A stretch of DNA of 33,909 nt from Desulforhabdus sp. TSK (GCF_022836495.1 NZ_BQXM01000048.1:1-33909), one strand, 5' to 3'; positions 1 through 9,334 are shown, numbered from the stretch's first letter. Notes: generated by a model not told the origin, from the letters alone. A program made the numbers and translations.

Positions 1-166
1 AGGATTGAATTAAAAGAATCTTGAGTGGGTGGAAAAAGGGAACGACGAGACGGGTCTATTGCCGAAAGCCGTGGCGGACGGCTTCCTCACCGCCCATTTT
101 GGACTGAATGCTCGCCGCCGTTGATAGTGGAACGGAACATACGGTTTTTACTGGAGTACCCTCAAA

Positions 167-496
167 GTGGCCGATCACCATCCATTAACAGCTAAAATAA
201 TAGCCAACAAACTTATCTTTGAAGGCATCGCGCATTATTTCCATTTGCTGGTACTCTTGTCTTGTACTGTGGGATACCTGAGTCTCTATTCGGATGTTAA
301 CATTTTAAAATATTTGCCCATTTTTCTTGTTTTACTTTGTGGGACGGGACTCCATATGATAGTCGAAACCCAATATCGCTATAATTATGTCATGATCCCA
401 TTCCTTTTAGTCATTGCAGCCAGAGGGATATGTAACGGTTTCATACGCGCCGTTCCACCGAAGAGCACTCAGATTTCTTCCCTTTCGGGAGATTAA
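167..496 (+). pseudogene. C-terminal remnant of a polytopic membrane protein (GT-C / PMT-like)
   Basis: The frame opens at a GTG and encodes 109 residues with two or three hydrophobic stretches, then a polar tail. The segment near residues 63-85 (HMIVETQYRYNYVMIPFLL) resembles the last periplasmic loop and helix of GT39/ArnT-like membrane glycosyltransferases, which often carry a VExxxRYxYxxxPF-type motif close to the C-terminus. Such enzymes are normally 450-600 residues, so this is only the tail. The same frame is open for about 13 codons upstream and then meets a TAG at 125-127, so the rest of the gene is absent here. It converges tail-to-tail with the GT4 gene ending at 493, overlapping it by a few bases. 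Best read as a truncated gene; the GTG is probably not a native start. Family assignment rests on the short motif only. Confidence 0.45.
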
Positions 497-1629
497 TATC
501 TTGCCGCCTCCCTGCAAAAATCTCCCGTCTTTTCCCTGACGAAAGCCGTGAATCTCTCTCTGAAACATTGAGACGAGAATCTCCTCGCATGTTTTTTGAG
601 AACCTCCTGGCTGAAACCGCTTTCCTTGCTTTCGAACTCTTCGATTGCTTCACATAAACTCCCGGCCGTTTGGTCAGGAAAGAACAGTCCGGTTTCCCCC
701 GCAAGGACTGTCTCTAAAGTCCCGCCCCTCTTGTAGGCAATCACGGGCGTTCCACAGGCCTGGGCCTCGACGGGTACAATACCGAAATCTTCAATCCCCG
801 GGAAAATCAGGGCTCTTGCTCCGACATACAGTCTTCGAAGCGCTTCATCATCTACGGACCCCACAAAAGAAATATTTTTGCGTGCAATCTTCCGTAGCCT
901 GCTCCATTCCTCACCGGTTCCCACAACAACGAGCTTCCTGCCATTCAGGTTGAACGCCCTGACGGCAATATCAGGGCGCTTGTAATGGCTCAGATGACCA
1001 GCGAGCAAGTAGTACTCCTGCTTTCCACCAAAACTTGCGCCTTCAAAAAACTCGGTATCGACGGGCGGATAGATCACCGTAGCTTGACGGCCGTAAATCC
1101 GTTCGATTCTCTCGGCAACGAACTCTGAGTTCGCGACAAAATGGTCAACAGAATCGGCAGACTTCAAATCAAAGTGGCGCAAATAGCCCTTCAAGCTTGT
1201 CATGACCAACCGCTCGGTAAAGCCGGCGTGATCGAAGTAGTCATCGTACATATCCCATATATACCGCATGGGGGTGTGGCAATAGCAGATATGCACCGCG
1301 TTTGGTGACTTTTTGATCCCCTTGATCGGCCCCGACTCACTGCTGATGATCAAATCATACTCTTTCAGATTCAGCAGTCTTGTGGCGAGGGGCATCAGAG
1401 GAAGATAATGGGTATAAAGGGTTTTCGAGAAGGGCATCCACCCAAGGAAAGAACACTCTACCCTGTGGGAATGAAAAATGGGATCCACACCGTGGGGGTC
1501 ATAGACATGCGTGAAAATAGGGGCCGAAGGGAAAATGCTGCATATTTCCTTCAGCACTTTCTCCCCGCCGCGCATTTTCAGCAGCCAGTAGTGAAGCAAA
1601 GCAACTCTCAAATCCAGGGACCTCTTCAT
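493..1629 (-). CDS. GT4 glycosyltransferase, WbaZ-like mannosyltransferase type
   Basis: A retaining GT-B glycosyltransferase of about 378 residues that would transfer a sugar from a nucleotide donor to the growing lipid-linked glycan at the cytoplasmic face. The N-terminus (ALLHYWLLKMRGGEKVL) and the ICYCHTPMRYIWD motif are typical of the WbaZ-like group of GT4 enzymes; the C-terminal donor site carries the EX7E pattern in GIEDFGIVPVEAQACGTP. The ATG at 1629 is preferred over an upstream TTG at 1644 because it overlaps the stop of the previous gene as ATGA (stop 1628-1626), indicating translational coupling. It is the last gene of the long leftward string. Donor sugar cannot be read from sequence; mannose is suggested only by family resemblance. 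Confidence 0.85.
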   Translation of the reverse strand: MKRSLDLRVALLHYWLLKMRGGEKVLKEICSIFPSAPIFTHVYDPHGVDPIFHSHRVECSFLGWMPFSKTLYTHYLPLMPLATRLLNLKEYDLIISSESGPIKGIKKSPNAVHICYCHTPMRYIWDMYDDYFDHAGFTERLVMTSLKGYLRHFDLKSADSVDHFVANSEFVAERIERIYGRQATVIYPPVDTEFFEGASFGGKQEYYLLAGHLSHYKRPDIAVRAFNLNGRKLVVVGTGEEWSRLRKIARKNISFVGSVDDEALRRLYVGARALIFPGIEDFGIVPVEAQACGTPVIAYKRGGTLETVLAGETGLFFPDQTAGSLCEAIEEFESKESGFSQEVLKKHARRFSSQCFRERFTAFVREKTGDFCREAARY

Positions 1630-2726
1630 CTTCGAACAACACAAGCGTAAGCATCAAAGAGCGATTGTCGGAGCTGATCCTGAGTAAAGTTTCTTCTCAC
1701 ATGCTCTTCCAGTGCACCGTTCGGGGGGACGGAGACAGCCTTTTCGAGCTCCCGCCGTATGTCCTCTCGCGCATAAGATCGGATATAATTCCCCAGACTT
1801 CCAAAATAATCCCTTACGGGAGCTACGGGCGGCAGGACGAGATTGCAGCCCATCAGAGCGGCCTCCAGATTGACAAGACCCGGGGTTTCCAGTTTGCTCA
1901 CATGAATGTGCGCTTTGGCCCTCCCCATCAATTGGAGAACATCGTCATGGGAAAGATTCCCCAGGAAATGGTGCCGCCCGCTGGATACCCTCCGACAATG
2001 CTCAAAATAACCACGGTGCATGGGGCGCAAGCCTCCAATGAAGGTCACGGAGAGAGAGGAGCCTTTGAGCGCATCGATCAGTGCCAGCTGGTTTTTACGG
2101 GGACAGAAATGTCCGACGCACAGAATCAAATCCCGCTCGTTCCAGGGAAGCCTTGGGAAGGATCCACATTTTCTATCGTCCACCACGTTGGGAACGACGA
2201 GGATCGGTACGTTGGATGACTTCTCAGCCCTCAGAATTTCGGCTTCACTCGGTGAATTCGGCAAAAGCATGCTCACGCCGTTGAGCATCGCTTCCCTGCA
2301 TTTGAGCCATCCGGTTCTCAAGGCAGCGGCAATAAATCGCTTGTAAAGATTTGAACCCGTTCTCACCGCATTGAAAAAACGGATCCAATTCTTGCCATCT
2401 TCTTTGAAACCTCTAAGCCATTTCGCCCCGTTGCTTTTCAAAGGCAAATGATTCCATGGCCAGTATATGGGCGAGAGCAGGATCGGTTTTCCACTCTTTC
2501 GGGCCATTTGGAACAAAAGCCAGGTGTCGTGGCATCGTTCCAGATGCCACAGGTGGATCACATCAAAAAGGGAAGGGTCCAGTCCCGGATCACTGGAAAG
2601 AGTAACCTCGCAGCCCAGTTCACGCAGCATTGCTGCAGAACTATGGAGTTGCACCGTATCCCCACCGGGGTAAGAATGAAAATCCGGGCGCACCCAAAAC
2701 AATACATTTAAGTTCAGACGTTCCAT
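1626..2726 (-). CDS. GT4-like glycosyltransferase
   Basis: About 366 residues, GT-B fold. The N-terminal half holds the acceptor-side Rossmann domain (NVLFWVRPDFHSYPGGDTV, where a GGD takes the position of the usual GG loop). The C-terminal half begins near the ILCVGHFCPRKNQ segment and contains the EX7E-type motif ETPGLVNLE. The ATG at 2726 is chosen over a TTG two codons upstream; a GGGG run lies 6-9 bases before it. The stop overlaps the next gene's ATG. The 44-bp gap to the upstream gene suggests the same transcript. Role in chain assembly is inferred from context; donor and acceptor are unknown. Confidence 0.8.
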   Translation of the reverse strand: MERLNLNVLFWVRPDFHSYPGGDTVQLHSSAAMLRELGCEVTLSSDPGLDPSLFDVIHLWHLERCHDTWLLFQMARKSGKPILLSPIYWPWNHLPLKSNGAKWLRGFKEDGKNWIRFFNAVRTGSNLYKRFIAAALRTGWLKCREAMLNGVSMLLPNSPSEAEILRAEKSSNVPILVVPNVVDDRKCGSFPRLPWNERDLILCVGHFCPRKNQLALIDALKGSSLSVTFIGGLRPMHRGYFEHCRRVSSGRHHFLGNLSHDDVLQLMGRAKAHIHVSKLETPGLVNLEAALMGCNLVLPPVAPVRDYFGSLGNYIRSYAREDIRRELEKAVSVPPNGALEEHVRRNFTQDQLRQSLFDAYACVVRR

Positions 2727-2770
2727 CTGCAACCCCGGCAGTCCTGAGCACCTTTACGCAGCGCCATCCC

Positions 2771-3838
2771 TCAGGACAGGCTTGTGATCATTTTTTCGGC
2801 CTGAGACCGCCAACTGTATCCGGCAGCAAAGCTCCGTCGTTTCTCCTGGTCCAAATCCTTTTCGCTGAAGGCCTTCCGGATGGATTGGACAAACGCCTCG
2901 CGTGTGAGTCCATAATAAATGGGTGCAGTGTTGTTAAAATTCACGGAACTGACAACGGGCTTCCCCAATGCCAGGTACTCGTACAATTTCAGGGGATCGG
3001 CGCATTCGGAGACGATATCCTGTTTGAAGGGAATTAGACACACGTCCATGCCGGCAATCTGCTCGGGCACTCTTTCAAAGGAGACGGGAGGCAGGAGTCT
3101 GATGTTGCCGACAGCAAGCAACCTGTCCACAGGCACCTGGCGGCGCGTGGGTCCGATCAGGACAAAATCCATATCCGTCAAGGCATCGGCGGCATGGACG
3201 ATAAACTCCTGATCCACCCACTCATAAATCGCTCCAATGAAGCCGGTCCGCGGCCGATCGTGCGGTTTGACCACCGGGGAAAGCTTCAACCAGGCATCGG
3301 GGACCCCATTGGGAATCAAGTGGATATTCTTTTCTCCGATGTCTTTCAATTCTTCTTTCAAGCGGGGATTGATGATGAAAATGTGGTGACATGCGGCGAG
3401 AAGAGAGTGCTCCCATGCCCTCATCTGCTCCACATGCGTCGCACCGCAGTGGACGGAAATATGGTCGATGCAGTCGTAAGAAAGGGTCTTGAAGGAAAGG
3501 CGGGTCAGAAGGGGCGTCCACCAGGGATTGGAAACAATGCCATGCACTTTTTCCAGTGATCCAAGGGCTCGGTGGAGAAAGGCACTCGCAGCAGTGCGCC
3601 ACGCTTTTCCCACCCAGGAGCTCATGAGCGCATAACTGCCCGGGAAGGGCGGCAAAGTCACCACTTGGACCTTGCCGCAGCGTGCCGTCCTGAAGGGGGG
3701 CAAACGACTGTTCCGAACACTGGGCATTTCCACGAACCAGACGTCATGGCCCAGTTCGGCCAGTTCCAGGGCCAGCTGCTTGGTCCTGCCGCTGATGATG
3801 GAATGGTAGCGGACTGCGGCAAAGAATGCGATTTTCAA
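2771..3838 (-). CDS. GT4/GT1-family glycosyltransferase
   Basis: A 355-residue GT-B enzyme. The N-terminus MKIAFFAAVRYHSIISGRTKQ opens a Rossmann domain. The C-terminal half has a GFIGAIYEWVD strand-turn, a FVLIGP strand and a donor-binding DPLKLYEYLALGKPVV motif in place of classic EX7E. This C-terminal block closely resembles the C-terminal glycosyltransferase of the 955-residue protein encoded at 5067-7934 (GYFGALAHWLDYD, PLKLFEYFALEKPVVV), so the two are paralogous. The start codon is TTG at 3838, overlapping the stop of wecB as TTGA (stop 3837-3835), which makes initiation dependent on coupling. Substrate unknown. Confidence 0.8.
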   Translation of the reverse strand: MKIAFFAAVRYHSIISGRTKQLALELAELGHDVWFVEMPSVRNSRLPPFRTARCGKVQVVTLPPFPGSYALMSSWVGKAWRTAASAFLHRALGSLEKVHGIVSNPWWTPLLTRLSFKTLSYDCIDHISVHCGATHVEQMRAWEHSLLAACHHIFIINPRLKEELKDIGEKNIHLIPNGVPDAWLKLSPVVKPHDRPRTGFIGAIYEWVDQEFIVHAADALTDMDFVLIGPTRRQVPVDRLLAVGNIRLLPPVSFERVPEQIAGMDVCLIPFKQDIVSECADPLKLYEYLALGKPVVSSVNFNNTAPIYYGLTREAFVQSIRKAFSEKDLDQEKRRSFAAGYSWRSQAEKMITSLS

Positions 3839-4980
3839 TGGTAAAGGTACCTCTGTTTCAGGACTTCAACAATTCGCCCGGCAGCCCGACCATCCCCGTA
3901 AGGATTGTGCGCACGAGCCATGGACTCGTAATAGGCATCATCGTCCAGAAGTTTTTTTGCATAGGCTGCGATCTTATCCCGATGGGGACCCACCAGGACC
4001 ACCGTTCCGGCCTCAACCGCCTCGGGCCTTTCAGTGGTATCCCGCATGACCAGAACGGGTTTCCCCAGGGAAGGCGCCTCTTCCTGAACCCCACCGGAAT
4101 CGGTGAGGATCAAATAGCTCCGTCGCATCAGGTAGATGAAGGCAAGATAATCCAGCGGCTCAATGAGATGCACGTCTTTCTCGCCTTTTAAAATTTCATT
4201 CACCGGCTTGCGGACATTCGGATTCAAATGCACCGGATAGACAATTTGTACGCTTTCTCTCCGGGCAAGCTCGCGAATAGCATGGCAGATATCGAGAAAA
4301 CCTTCGCCGAAATTTTCACGGCGATGCCCCGTAACAAGAATCAGCCGCTTCTGGGGATGAAGAAAGTCGAATTTTTCCGCAAATTGCCGGGGCAACTGAT
4401 CATGGCCATCGATATAGCTCAAGGCATCGAACAATGCATCCACCACGGTGTTGCCCGTCACAAAAACATCATGGACGGCGACATTTTCTTTCAGCAGATT
4501 TTGTTTCGCCAGCTCTGTAGGGGCAAAATGAAGCATAGACAAGCGGGAAGCGAGGCAGCGGTTCATCTCCTCCGGAAAGGGTGAATAACGACAGCCCGTA
4601 CGCAGTCCCGCCTCCACATGGCCCACATCGATTTTTTCATAAAATGCCGCCAGCGCAGCAGCAAAAACCGTCGTGGTGTCTCCCTGCACCAGGACACAAT
4701 CCGGTTTCCATTGGGCAAAAACATCCTGCATCCCCTGCAAAACCTTGCAGGTGAGACCGGTGAGCGTCTGGTTGGAGCTCATCACCTCCAGGTCGAAGTC
4801 CGCCGTGAGGCCGAAAATTTTCATCACCTGGTCCAGCATCTCTCGATGCTGTCCCGTCAGGCAGACTCTTGTGTCAAAACCCTCGGCTCGTTTCAACCCT
4901 TTGACCACCGGAGCCATCTTGATGGCTTCAGGACGTGTGCCAAAGACAACCAGAACTTTTGCTATCTTTTCCTTTTCCAT
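3835..4980 (-). CDS. wecB: UDP-N-acetylglucosamine 2-epimerase (non-hydrolysing)
   Basis: A cytoplasmic enzyme interconverting UDP-GlcNAc and UDP-ManNAc, giving the locus a ManNAc donor. It is 381 residues, the normal length for WecB/MnaA. Diagnostic motifs are present: GTRPEAIK (14-21), VQGDTTT with Asp101, HVEAGLRT with Glu123, FPEEMNR with Glu137, GHRREN with His219, and SGGVQEEA (295-302) with the TTERPEAVEAGT loop. These match the catalytic Asp, Glu, Glu and His set known from the E. coli enzyme. No neighbouring WecC-type dehydrogenase is seen, so within this window the product would be ManNAc rather than ManNAcA. The ATG at 4980 has GGACAGGA immediately upstream; its stop overlaps the next gene's TTG. 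Confidence 0.95.
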   Translation of the reverse strand: MEKEKIAKVLVVFGTRPEAIKMAPVVKGLKRAEGFDTRVCLTGQHREMLDQVMKIFGLTADFDLEVMSSNQTLTGLTCKVLQGMQDVFAQWKPDCVLVQGDTTTVFAAALAAFYEKIDVGHVEAGLRTGCRYSPFPEEMNRCLASRLSMLHFAPTELAKQNLLKENVAVHDVFVTGNTVVDALFDALSYIDGHDQLPRQFAEKFDFLHPQKRLILVTGHRRENFGEGFLDICHAIRELARRESVQIVYPVHLNPNVRKPVNEILKGEKDVHLIEPLDYLAFIYLMRRSYLILTDSGGVQEEAPSLGKPVLVMRDTTERPEAVEAGTVVLVGPHRDKIAAYAKKLLDDDAYYESMARAHNPYGDGRAAGRIVEVLKQRYLYH

Positions 4981-4998
4981 TCCTGTCCATTGCCATTT

Positions 4999-5033
4999 CT
5001 CCCCCTTTTTCTACAAGGAGGGTTGGGGGGATT
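4999..5033. repeat. C/G-run inverted repeat between GT giant and wecB
   Basis: In the 86-bp gap upstream of wecB a run CTCCCCC is followed by T5, CTACAAGG, AGGG and TTGGGGGGATT, so C-runs and G-runs can pair imperfectly. Elements of this composition (AATCCCCCC...GGGGGA) are often dispersed in related genomes, but only this one copy is visible here. It could act as a weak attenuator before wecB. There is no U-run placed as in a classical terminator on the minus strand. Confidence 0.35.
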
Positions 5034-5066
5034 TTCAGTTCCGAAAATTCTACTCAACACTGTATC

Positions 5067-7934
5067 CTATTTGGAGCCGACATGTTCTCGGATAAATTCA
5101 TCCAAGACGCGGGCCCTGCACTGCCAGGTATTTTGCAGGGCCAGCTGCTTCAGCTTTTCCTTGAACTCCGGGTTTTTCGATTGTTCCAAGGCCTCATCGA
5201 TGGCGCGGCAAAATGCGTCAGGGGTTTCACCTACGAAAACTTCAGGGTAAACACGACATTCCAGAAGATCCGCCGTGACGACGACCGGTTTTTCCAGGGC
5301 GAAATATTCAAACAGCTTGAGGGGGGATGTGGATTTGGCCACATTCCCCCGTTCAAAGGGGATAATGGCGACGTCGAAATGGAGCGCGTAGTAGGGAAGC
5401 ACATCGTAGTGGACCACCCCCAACCAGTGACAGTTGGGCAAATGCGACGGAAGCAAACTGCTCCCCCCGTAGTAGTCCGGCCCGATGAATACGAAATCAT
5501 AGTCGGGCTTCGACTCGATGACTTCCTTCAAGAGATCGTAATCCAGCCAATGTGCCAATGCGCCGAAGTAGCCGACGATGGGGCGCCCTTTGCCCAATAT
5601 ATATTTCATGATGGAGGAAAGCTGCTGCCCGGAGGCGGGATGCTGCATTGCCTCCATATAATGTCTGCAATCCACTCCATTGGGGACCAGAGCGATCCGA
5701 TCACTGGGAATTTCCCGGGCAAGCTCATCACAAAGCAGCTTCGCCGAACCGACAAACAGGTGCTCTTCTTTGCCGTCCTTCATGCACTTGAATAATCTGG
5801 ACAGGTCCTTGACGCCCTCTCCGCTTATTTTGGGATCGATATGATCGATGTACTCATAGAGAATGGTGTTGTTTCTTTCCCGGAGCTTTGAGACAGCATT
5901 CGTCTTCTCTCCCCACCACCATGAGGTCGAATAAATGGAGATGATGGAATCCTTCAGATCCCTGCAAATAAAATCAATAATCCAATCGCCCCCGGCAAGA
6001 AAAAGATTGTCTTGAATCTCCATGAACCCTTCGGTTTCCTTGAAGTCAGCGTATATCGCCAGGTACCCGCAGTCCCGCATGGCCATGGACATATGCTGGG
6101 GTCTCGAAAACAGGGGAATGTTCCAATTGACTGAAAAAGCATGTACAAAGACGCCCTTACAGTTTGGAAGCCTCTCCCTTAACAAACGCGGATATTCTTG
6201 GCGTCCGTAAACAGAAAGGGGTTTTGACGGTTCAACCATTGGAGACGACTCGGCGGGCATCGCCTGAGTCAGCTCCTGAAGAATCGGACCGAAAGGGGAG
6301 TAGTCCGCTGCAAGCGGTCGTTTCATGACTTTGGCCATAAGAGCGGTGGCGAGCGCCCAAACGGGACTTTTCACCCTCACTATTTCAGGGTGCTTCAACA
6401 CTTGCAGGAGCTTGACTATCCTAAAAGAGGCGTGCGTCTCATATTGTTTTATCAGGGTGACGACACGCCTGGCCTTGCCTTCCCAGGCTGCCAGGCTCTC
6501 ATTGAGCTTCTGATTGTCCGATCGAACCTGGTCCGCCTCAATTTGAAGTTGGTCTTTTTGAGACCGGCTTGCCTCAAGTTCTTTCTGAAGTTGGTCTTTT
6601 TGAGACCGGCTTGCCTCAAGTTCTTTCTGAAGTTGGTCTTTCTGAGACTGCACTGCGTCAAGTTCAATTTGAAGCTGAGCAATATGATCACGTAAGTTCG
6701 TCTGGTCATGGCTCGTGCTCTGGGACCAGCTTCGAGACGACACCGGGTCGAGCACTCGGAAAATCTCCCCCATCGCGCTTTGGTTGGCGAGTAGAGGATT
6801 CTGATCCTTGGAAAACGCTTTGATGAGACTGCGGACCTGATGGGCACCTTCAACATTGCAAGGCTTCAAACAAATGGCTGACTCGTGGTATTTTTCCCAC
6901 ATCCGCTTCTCATCGGCATGTTGTTCGACTAAATGTCTCAGCTGGTATTTTTCCGGCTGCTCTTGAATATGCTCCAACTGATTTTTGAATTGCTCCCAGG
7001 CAATATCGGGCAGACCTCGTCCGGAAAAATTCCACCAGGCGGAAGATGTAAAAAGCTCTGCATCGAGAACCCCCTTCACCCCCTCATAGCCCACAAGGCA
7101 GACGGGGAGATTCATCGCTGCGGCTTCCAGAACGACACGCCCCATGCCCGCGACACCCTGGTAGGGTTGATGAGCGAGATCCGACTCCACCTCCAGGCTT
7201 GCTCCCTTGAAATGTACACACTCACCAAGGCCTTCGCTCTTGACCCACTGGGTCAGAGCGAAAGTTCCGGGACCATCACCGAAGATATCGATGGATTGAA
7301 TCCCTGCATGGCAGGCCATGGAACAGAATTTTTGAGCTCCACGGTCCTTGACGCCATCCAGCCGGCACAGCACAGCCCATCTGCCGGGGTCGGGTTCACG
7401 CAGACCCGGACGGAAAAGGTCGAGGTTGACGCCATTGGGGAGGAGCTCCAGTTGCGGCGCGTCCACATAGACATTGGCAAGGGAATACGTCTCGGGCGAA
7501 ACAGCATAAGTCATGGGAGCCATGGGCAAAACACAAAATCTAGTCGTCAAATCATACCAGCGGTCACCCAGTCCCAGACTGAGGGGGCCATGCAGGTGCA
7601 CCACAAAGGGAGTTTGAAGCTCGTGAGCCGCCAACGCTCCCGGCAAAAGCGATCCAAAGGGATGTAGATCCACCAGATCGATGCTATAGTCCCTGATGAT
7701 CTGCTGCAGCCGCAATATACCGGATTCGATAGAGGCAAAGGAGGGCTGAGACACATCGAAAGGGAGGTCGGGAAATACTTCCGCAATTTGAGCGGGGAGA
7801 TTTTCTCTGCACAATGAAGGTCCGCAAGCCAGATAGATCTTCCACCCCTTCCGAGACAAAAAAACGACCATACCCTTGAGGCGGGACTCCAACCCTCCCA
7901 CTGTAAAATGTTCCGACACGATCAACAAATTCAC
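5067..7934 (-). CDS. Two-domain glycosyltransferase (GT4 - coiled coil - GT4/GT1)
   Basis: A 955-residue fusion. Residues 1 to about 350 form a GT4-type domain (LLIVSEHFTVGGLESRLKG, LLPNGVNLDLF, donor-side GMGRVVLEAAA). Residues about 395-475 are a coiled coil rich in Q, K, E and L that includes an identical 14-residue repeat (QKDQLQKELEASRS). Residues about 590-955 form a second glycosyltransferase (VHAFSVNWNIPLFSRPQH, VPNGVDCRHY, GYFGALAHWLDYD, PLKLFEYFALEKPVVV), paralogous to the enzyme at 2771-3838. The start is GTG at 7934 with AAAGGA about 8 bases upstream; that site lies in the 13-bp gap after wzt. The layout suggests two sequential transfers by one polypeptide held by a coil spacer; this is inference. 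No membrane segment is evident. Confidence 0.85.
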   Translation of the reverse strand: MNLLIVSEHFTVGGLESRLKGMVVFLSRKGWKIYLACGPSLCRENLPAQIAEVFPDLPFDVSQPSFASIESGILRLQQIIRDYSIDLVDLHPFGSLLPGALAAHELQTPFVVHLHGPLSLGLGDRWYDLTTRFCVLPMAPMTYAVSPETYSLANVYVDAPQLELLPNGVNLDLFRPGLREPDPGRWAVLCRLDGVKDRGAQKFCSMACHAGIQSIDIFGDGPGTFALTQWVKSEGLGECVHFKGASLEVESDLAHQPYQGVAGMGRVVLEAAAMNLPVCLVGYEGVKGVLDAELFTSSAWWNFSGRGLPDIAWEQFKNQLEHIQEQPEKYQLRHLVEQHADEKRMWEKYHESAICLKPCNVEGAHQVRSLIKAFSKDQNPLLANQSAMGEIFRVLDPVSSRSWSQSTSHDQTNLRDHIAQLQIELDAVQSQKDQLQKELEASRSQKDQLQKELEASRSQKDQLQIEADQVRSDNQKLNESLAAWEGKARRVVTLIKQYETHASFRIVKLLQVLKHPEIVRVKSPVWALATALMAKVMKRPLAADYSPFGPILQELTQAMPAESSPMVEPSKPLSVYGRQEYPRLLRERLPNCKGVFVHAFSVNWNIPLFSRPQHMSMAMRDCGYLAIYADFKETEGFMEIQDNLFLAGGDWIIDFICRDLKDSIISIYSTSWWWGEKTNAVSKLRERNNTILYEYIDHIDPKISGEGVKDLSRLFKCMKDGKEEHLFVGSAKLLCDELAREIPSDRIALVPNGVDCRHYMEAMQHPASGQQLSSIMKYILGKGRPIVGYFGALAHWLDYDLLKEVIESKPDYDFVFIGPDYYGGSSLLPSHLPNCHWLGVVHYDVLPYYALHFDVAIIPFERGNVAKSTSPLKLFEYFALEKPVVVTADLLECRVYPEVFVGETPDAFCRAIDEALEQSKNPEFKEKLKQLALQNTWQCRARVLDEFIREHVGSK
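6544..6669 (-). repeat. 42-bp tandem repeat coding a coiled-coil segment
   Basis: Two identical 42-bp units (6544-6585 and 6586-6627) and a third diverged unit (6628-6669) lie in frame in the glycosyltransferase gene. Each encodes 14 residues, two heptads, of the QKDQLQKELEASRS type. Perfect identity of two units indicates recent slippage or unequal recombination, and copy number may vary between strains. Confidence 0.9.
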
Positions 7935-7947
7935 GAGAGAGGTCCTT

Positions 7948-9267
7948 TCATAACAACTCGAAGCTCATTTCCGGCTGTAATGCTACGATCCCCGAGGCGA
8001 GCAAGGGGTGTTGATTGACTCTGAACATTAGGGCGTCGGAAGATTTGTCATAGTAGTTCATCTCTCCAGACAGGGACATGTCGGCGATGGCAAAGGAGAT
8101 AAAGTAGATCCCCGGGCACAGATCCAATTTCACACCGATTCGAAACAGGCAGCGACTCCCAGGGGGTACATTTTCGAGAGACTTGCCCCAATAAAGGGAA
8201 CTGGTGCCATAGACACTCACTCCCTCTGTAGTGCGAATATGTATCCCCGCCTGCAAATAGGGCAGGTCCTCCACAGCAGAGACCACCATTCCAATTTCAA
8301 CCGATTCGCCGGTCTGGTAATACGGTTCATCGCCTCCCCCTCCGGCTTTGCGCAACCAGACGTCGTCGATTTGCGCCGCCAGTCCCTCTTTTCGCGATAC
8401 GGATGCCGCACGGGCCAGGCGGCTCTGAAGGAACACGTCCTCGTCATGGAAATCCGGAAGAAGGCCTTCTCCATCCCGGTCACCGGCGCCTTCCGCAGCG
8501 TTGACCGACGGTGTCATTACAAGCTTTTGACCATACAGCAACTGATGGTACTTATCAATGACCTCTTTGGCTGCTCCTATTGCAGCCAACCTGCCGCCAT
8601 CGAGCAAAATTGCCTTGGAGCAGAAGCGTTCAACCACCACGGTGGCATGGGTGACCAAAAGAATCGTCGTCCCCTGGTTCAGCAATTCCTCAAAGCGTTG
8701 ATAGCATTTACGCTGAAACTTCTCATCGCCTACCGACAACGCTTCATCGACAATGAGAATATCGGGTTCGACGCGCGTCTGGACGGCAAAAGCCAGGCGC
8801 ACCAGCATTCCCGTGGAGTATGTCTTGACAGGCTGGTCGATGAATTCTCCGATATCGGCAAAGGATGCAATATCGGAAAACTTTTCGTCGACTTCCTTTT
8901 TCGACAAGCCGAGGACCGCACCATTCATGTAAACATTTTCCCGGCCGGTAAACTCGGGGTTGAAGCCGCTCCCCAACTCCAGCAACGCTCCGATTTTGCC
9001 GCTCACCGCCACCTCACCGGTAGAGGGAGCGAGCGTACCGACGACGATCTGCAGTAAGGTGCTCTTACCCGCCCCATTGCGCCCGATGATGCCGACACAT
9101 TCGCCGCGCTTGATTTCGAATGAGACCTCTCGAAGCGCCCAGAACTCCTTGTAAAATGTACGTCGCCCGCGAAACAGGGTCTGTAAAAGTCTGTGGTGCG
9201 GTTCTTTGTAAATCTCATAACATTTGCTGATATTGTCTACTCTTAATGCCGTATCCTCAGAGGACAT
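7948..9267 (-). CDS. wzt: Polysaccharide ABC exporter ATP-binding protein with C-terminal substrate domain (Wzt1)
   Basis: A 439-residue Wzt-type ATPase that powers export of undecaprenyl-linked polysaccharide together with Wzm. The nucleotide-binding domain has Walker A GRNGAGKST (62-70), signature STGM (151-154), Walker B ILIVDE (170-175) and H-loop His207. The family-typical LLELGSGFNPEFTGRENVY segment is present. Residues about 270-439 form the extra beta-rich domain (Wzt_C type) which in E. coli O8/O9a Wzt recognises the capped chain end. The ATG at 9267 is preferred to a TTG at 9273 because GAGGG lies 7 bases upstream. The start codon overlaps the 3' remnant of a wzm gene (stop 9259-9257), showing the ancestral wzm-wzt overlap. 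Confidence 0.93.
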   Translation of the reverse strand: MSSEDTALRVDNISKCYEIYKEPHHRLLQTLFRGRRTFYKEFWALREVSFEIKRGECVGIIGRNGAGKSTLLQIVVGTLAPSTGEVAVSGKIGALLELGSGFNPEFTGRENVYMNGAVLGLSKKEVDEKFSDIASFADIGEFIDQPVKTYSTGMLVRLAFAVQTRVEPDILIVDEALSVGDEKFQRKCYQRFEELLNQGTTILLVTHATVVVERFCSKAILLDGGRLAAIGAAKEVIDKYHQLLYGQKLVMTPSVNAAEGAGDRDGEGLLPDFHDEDVFLQSRLARAASVSRKEGLAAQIDDVWLRKAGGGGDEPYYQTGESVEIGMVVSAVEDLPYLQAGIHIRTTEGVSVYGTSSLYWGKSLENVPPGSRCLFRIGVKLDLCPGIYFISFAIADMSLSGEMNYYDKSSDALMFRVNQHPLLASGIVALQPEMSFELL

Positions 9268-9334
9268 GCGCAAACCCTCTTTTCACCTTCGTGAACACAA
9301 ATAACCCTGTCCTGATGCTCGCCCACAGGATGGA
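9257..9334 (-). pseudogene. 3' remnant of a wzm permease gene
   Basis: Directly upstream of and overlapping wzt1, one frame reads about 25 codons ending GLFVFTKVKRGFAHVL and then TGA at 9259-9257. The intact Wzm at 12870-13700 ends GYFVFMKVKRGFADVL, with 12 of 16 residues the same. By hand count 37 of 48 bases match over these codons. The frame is closed by a stop about nine codons further upstream (near 9360) and has no start. It is what remains of a permease gene that once preceded this wzt. Confidence 0.85.
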
